A stretch of 64,000 nucleotides of DNA from Acridotheres tristis (taxonomy: Eukaryota > Chordata > Aves > Passeriformes > Sturnidae): NCBI GenBank assembly GCA_037013685.1, contig CM072886.1:25799080-25863079 (forward strand), read 5' to 3'. Both the position numbers and the translations under genes were made by a program. A model generated the notes under the pieces. That model saw nothing but the letters and a program-made list of their open reading frames with translations. It did not search any database and was not told the origin of the DNA. Below, in pieces: positions 61,001-64,000 of the stretch (the first letter of the stretch is position 1; each line of letters opens with the position of its first letter).

Positions 61001-64000
61001 AAAAGAGAAGTCTCAACTCTTCCATTATTGCCAAGCTCTAATCCATACAAGGAGTGAAGAAACAGGATTTAAAGCACAATAAACACAACTTCAGGCCGCC
61101 TCTAACATTTCTTGTTTAACAACCTAATCAGAAATATGTCCCAGCTAGACTCCTTCCCCAGTGCTTAGCCCACCTGGCTGGAGATCGAATGAATCTCTTC
61201 AAGATGCTCACAGTATCCGAGTAGATTGGAGGTAACCTGGAAATCCTATTTTCTCATGGACTTACTGTCTTTTATTCATGAAGTTGCAGCGACAATTATT
61301 GCCACATTTACTGTTTCTGAAGAATTTTAGGGCCAGGTCTTGGCATGGGAACCCCTAATGATTTAATGCTTCTGAAGATGAAAAGGCTGTTTAGAGATTA
61401 AATATTAAAAAGTCATATTCATAAGAATTTTTGAATGCTCTCAATGTCCCGGACAGAACATGGATCTTCCACTAGTTGCTAGAACTGACCACTTAGTGAA
61501 TAGGTTTTTTTTCCTGGTATGTTTGCTTCCTCTTGGTACAAAGCCTCAAATCCAAACCCAGATGTCATTCATGAACCAGGATAGTCTCATAATTACTGAA
61601 TACTCATTAATTGAATCTATTTTCTTTCTTGTGGTTAAAATGGTACCTAATTCAGGTGCAAAACTGCTATCACTTTAGTTGAAAAATTGGCTAAATTTCT
61701 AGAATTAATATTAGCAGTGTACATGACTGAACTGTGTTCCATTTATTACTAATAATTTTAATTTCCAGAGACTGCTGAAGCAATAGATCATAACAGCACT
61801 ACTGACTGTTAGAAAAGGTGACTACACAATTGCTTAATAAGTGACTAACAGCTGAAAGGGGGATAAATCCTGGTGCACACTGGAGTGTCTTTACTTGCAA
61901 ACACTTGGCTTTATAATCTCAGCATTGTTGTCTTAATATTTTATTTTTTTCCCTTCACAGTTTTATAATGAAGATCCTTATTGAATATTTAGAGCTTGTC
62001 ATAACCACTTAGAGCACACTTAGGAATACACAGGTATACTTCAGGCCACAGCTATATTCATCACACTCTAGAAGTGGAAGACAAGTGCTTAAAGTTCAGT
62101 AAAAGCAAATCATTAAAAAAATGCCACTTTTAAGAAGTCCATATGAAAGGAGAAAAATTCAATATGATTTATAAATTAGTAAAAGCTACTCTTATAAAAT
62201 ATGTATCTATTCTTATTACCTTAATTTAAATAAAAAATAAATTATATAATAAAATTATTTATTACTGAAGAAGAAAAATAACCCTTAAATAAGACACCAA
62301 AAATATACTACTACATCAAAATCAGCATTTTGCTGTTCTACTTCCCTGTGCAATGACATTAATAAAGGGTAGATTTGTATTAATAAAATGAAGTTCAATA
62401 TTTCTTTACTTTCTCTGATGCACACAGTTAACAATCAGTGCCAAATTAAGATAAGCTTCCAGCCTGTTTTTTTTTTTTTCCATTGATTGCTGGAAACCAA
62501 GTCCCACCGTTTTCTTTTACTGCTTCACACTATTCACCACAGCAGCAATCTTCCTACTTGTATCACCACAAAAGCCATATCAAAGAAAATGTCATGAAAA
62601 TTTATAATGTTTCCAAAATGGAACTCCAGTGCCCAGGTCATATTTGCTCTCCTCTCTCCTGGTGTTTTTGCTTACACTCTGTTACCCATGACTTTGGCAA
62701 GCTGGCGAGTGGGATCACTCCTCTTCAGGTTCCTGCCCACAGCCCTTGGGAAAGTTTTCATTCCCCTGCAGAAAGGAAAAGACCTGTAACTACAGAAGAC
62801 AGAGAGAAGCAGCAGGTTCAGACTGGAACTTGGGCAAGGAAAGAGGAACACAGAGAAAATGGAAGGCACTTTGCACAGACACAGGGCAGGAGATGTGTGC
62901 CTGAGCCTGGCTGGTGTGGGCTGACCCTACACTGAGCCTGGGTATTGACATAAAAGCAACATGATGAGTGCTAAAAAGGACAAATCTCCCTCATTAATGT
63001 TGCTTCCTTTATATTTTTTTTGAGAGCAGAAAAATGTTAAAGAAGCTTAGAGCACTTGCTTTATGCCTCAGCTGTTATGTATGGTTTTCATTATTCACTG
63101 CAGCTTGAAATTCCCGTGTCAGCCTCTTCAGAATTGTCTCTGCCTTTTAGAGCAAAGAAAAAGCATTGCTAGTTGTAAAAAAACTTTGGTTATTCAGACA
63201 TCCATGCAGAAGTTGATTTATTTTTAATAGAACTGCTGTACTTTAGGTTTAAATCATATTAATGTAAAAGCATGTTTCCTAGCCCATTAAAGCTTAAATT
63301 GTGCAGATTAATATACTACATCTACTGCTGCTCTATTTTGGAAAGCAACCAAATTGAAAATGCAGTTCAGTCTGAAGCAAACATATTTTTATTATTATCT
63401 TTGATGTAACTGGTCTTGCTACAAACAGTATATATTGCCAGTGTAATTTGAGGCAATTGAAACAAATGAGGGTATAGTTATGCCAGATAAAATAGAAGAC
63501 CATTTCATTTCCTCTGTGAAATGTCAAAGTTTATGATTCTGATGTCTAGAATAGAATAGAGTTGAGATAACCACAACCCACACACCAGTTTCATTTGTGG
63601 ATTGCAGACACTTCTTGATCTGTGCTAACAGATTACAGTAGTATGTTTTTAAAGAGCTCATCATTTATATAAGAAGACAAGAGTTGAAATGAAAATGTGT
63701 AGATGAAAACACCCTTCATAAAGTGAAAGAAGCCCAAGATAGCTGTAAGGTGACATAACATCTATCAGTGAAATGGAACAGCTGTCTCAGGCAAGACAGA
63801 TAAAAGTAAATGACTTCAAAGCAGCAGAGGAAAGTCAGGACCAACCCTGGATTACTCAGTCCAAAGAGATATCCAAAATGGAGAAAAAGGTTTGACTATT
63901 AAACATAGGAATTTAAAACTACCACATCTGGCAGCTGCAGGACAAGGATTGGAGTAGACTGTGCATTACTGGGATTCAATATAGTAATTTTTGTCATTCT
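58051..64000. other. Unannotated AT-rich DNA
   Basis: No gene is recognised. A hairpin GCTCCCTG/CAGGGAGC with a 5-nt loop lies at 59025-59045 in a small GC-richer patch. The longest open frame of the window (62483-62935, +, 150 codons) lies in a moderately GC-richer patch at 62.6-62.94 kb. Its translation has no signal peptide, membrane segment or domain that I can identify, so I do not call it a gene. Confidence 0.5.

Noticed and set aside
1..64000. A new defence system, biosynthetic cluster, CRISPR array or prophage
   Set aside because: There are no gene clusters, spaced direct repeats or long frames. The retroelement content identifies non-coding vertebrate DNA.

Overview
The window looks like AT-rich, non-coding vertebrate nuclear DNA, most likely from a bird and plausibly a songbird. 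The main evidence is its interspersed repeats. It holds several 5'-truncated CR1 LINE copies with bird-type 3' tails, and avian-type solo LTRs, one of which closely resembles LTRs I recall from songbird genomes. There is one faint MIR-like relic and several long microsatellites. I saw no L1, Alu or rodent SINEs. Nothing looks bacterial or viral in layout: there are no operons, no long open frames, no tRNA or rRNA and no CRISPR. The species call is inference from memory of repeat families.

I recognise no functional protein-coding gene. Open frames are short, overlap on both strands and mostly translate microsatellites or CR1 remnants. The longest, 150 codons at 62483-62935, resembles nothing I know. 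The window is either a gene desert or intronic. Short exons, lncRNAs or enhancers cannot be excluded without RNA or alignment data.

Layout: 0.5-0.7 kb, a pure polypyrimidine TTTCC array. 0.7-13.7 kb, single-copy AT-rich DNA with a 21-bp A run, a perfect hairpin and an MIR-like relic. 13.7-14.6 kb, an unexplained GC-richer island. 15.2 kb, a TTTATATA array. 16.3-17.3 kb, a minus-strand CR1 with endonuclease sequence joined directly to its 3' UTR and the reverse transcriptase missing. 18.0-18.35 kb, a plus-strand CR1 tail. 27.36-27.95 kb, an ERVL-like LTR fragment against a CR1 tail, then a perfect 53-bp tandem duplication. 33.3 kb, a long TATTA array. 34.4-36.3 kb, the most structured locus: one plus-strand CR1 split by two unrelated solo LTRs. 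37.0 kb, another CR1 tail. 40.05-40.25 kb, a short LTR-like element. 42.3 kb, a CA-rich minisatellite. 49.2-50.15 kb, an old minus-strand CR1 with reverse-transcriptase remnant. 57.8-58.05 kb, a TA-rich simple repeat. The rest is unannotated.

The features do not form a pathway. They record successive retrotransposon insertions and repeat expansion. I found no convincing new biological system. The most useful observations are the nested CR1/LTR locus, the CR1 copy lacking reverse transcriptase, and the long perfect microsatellites.
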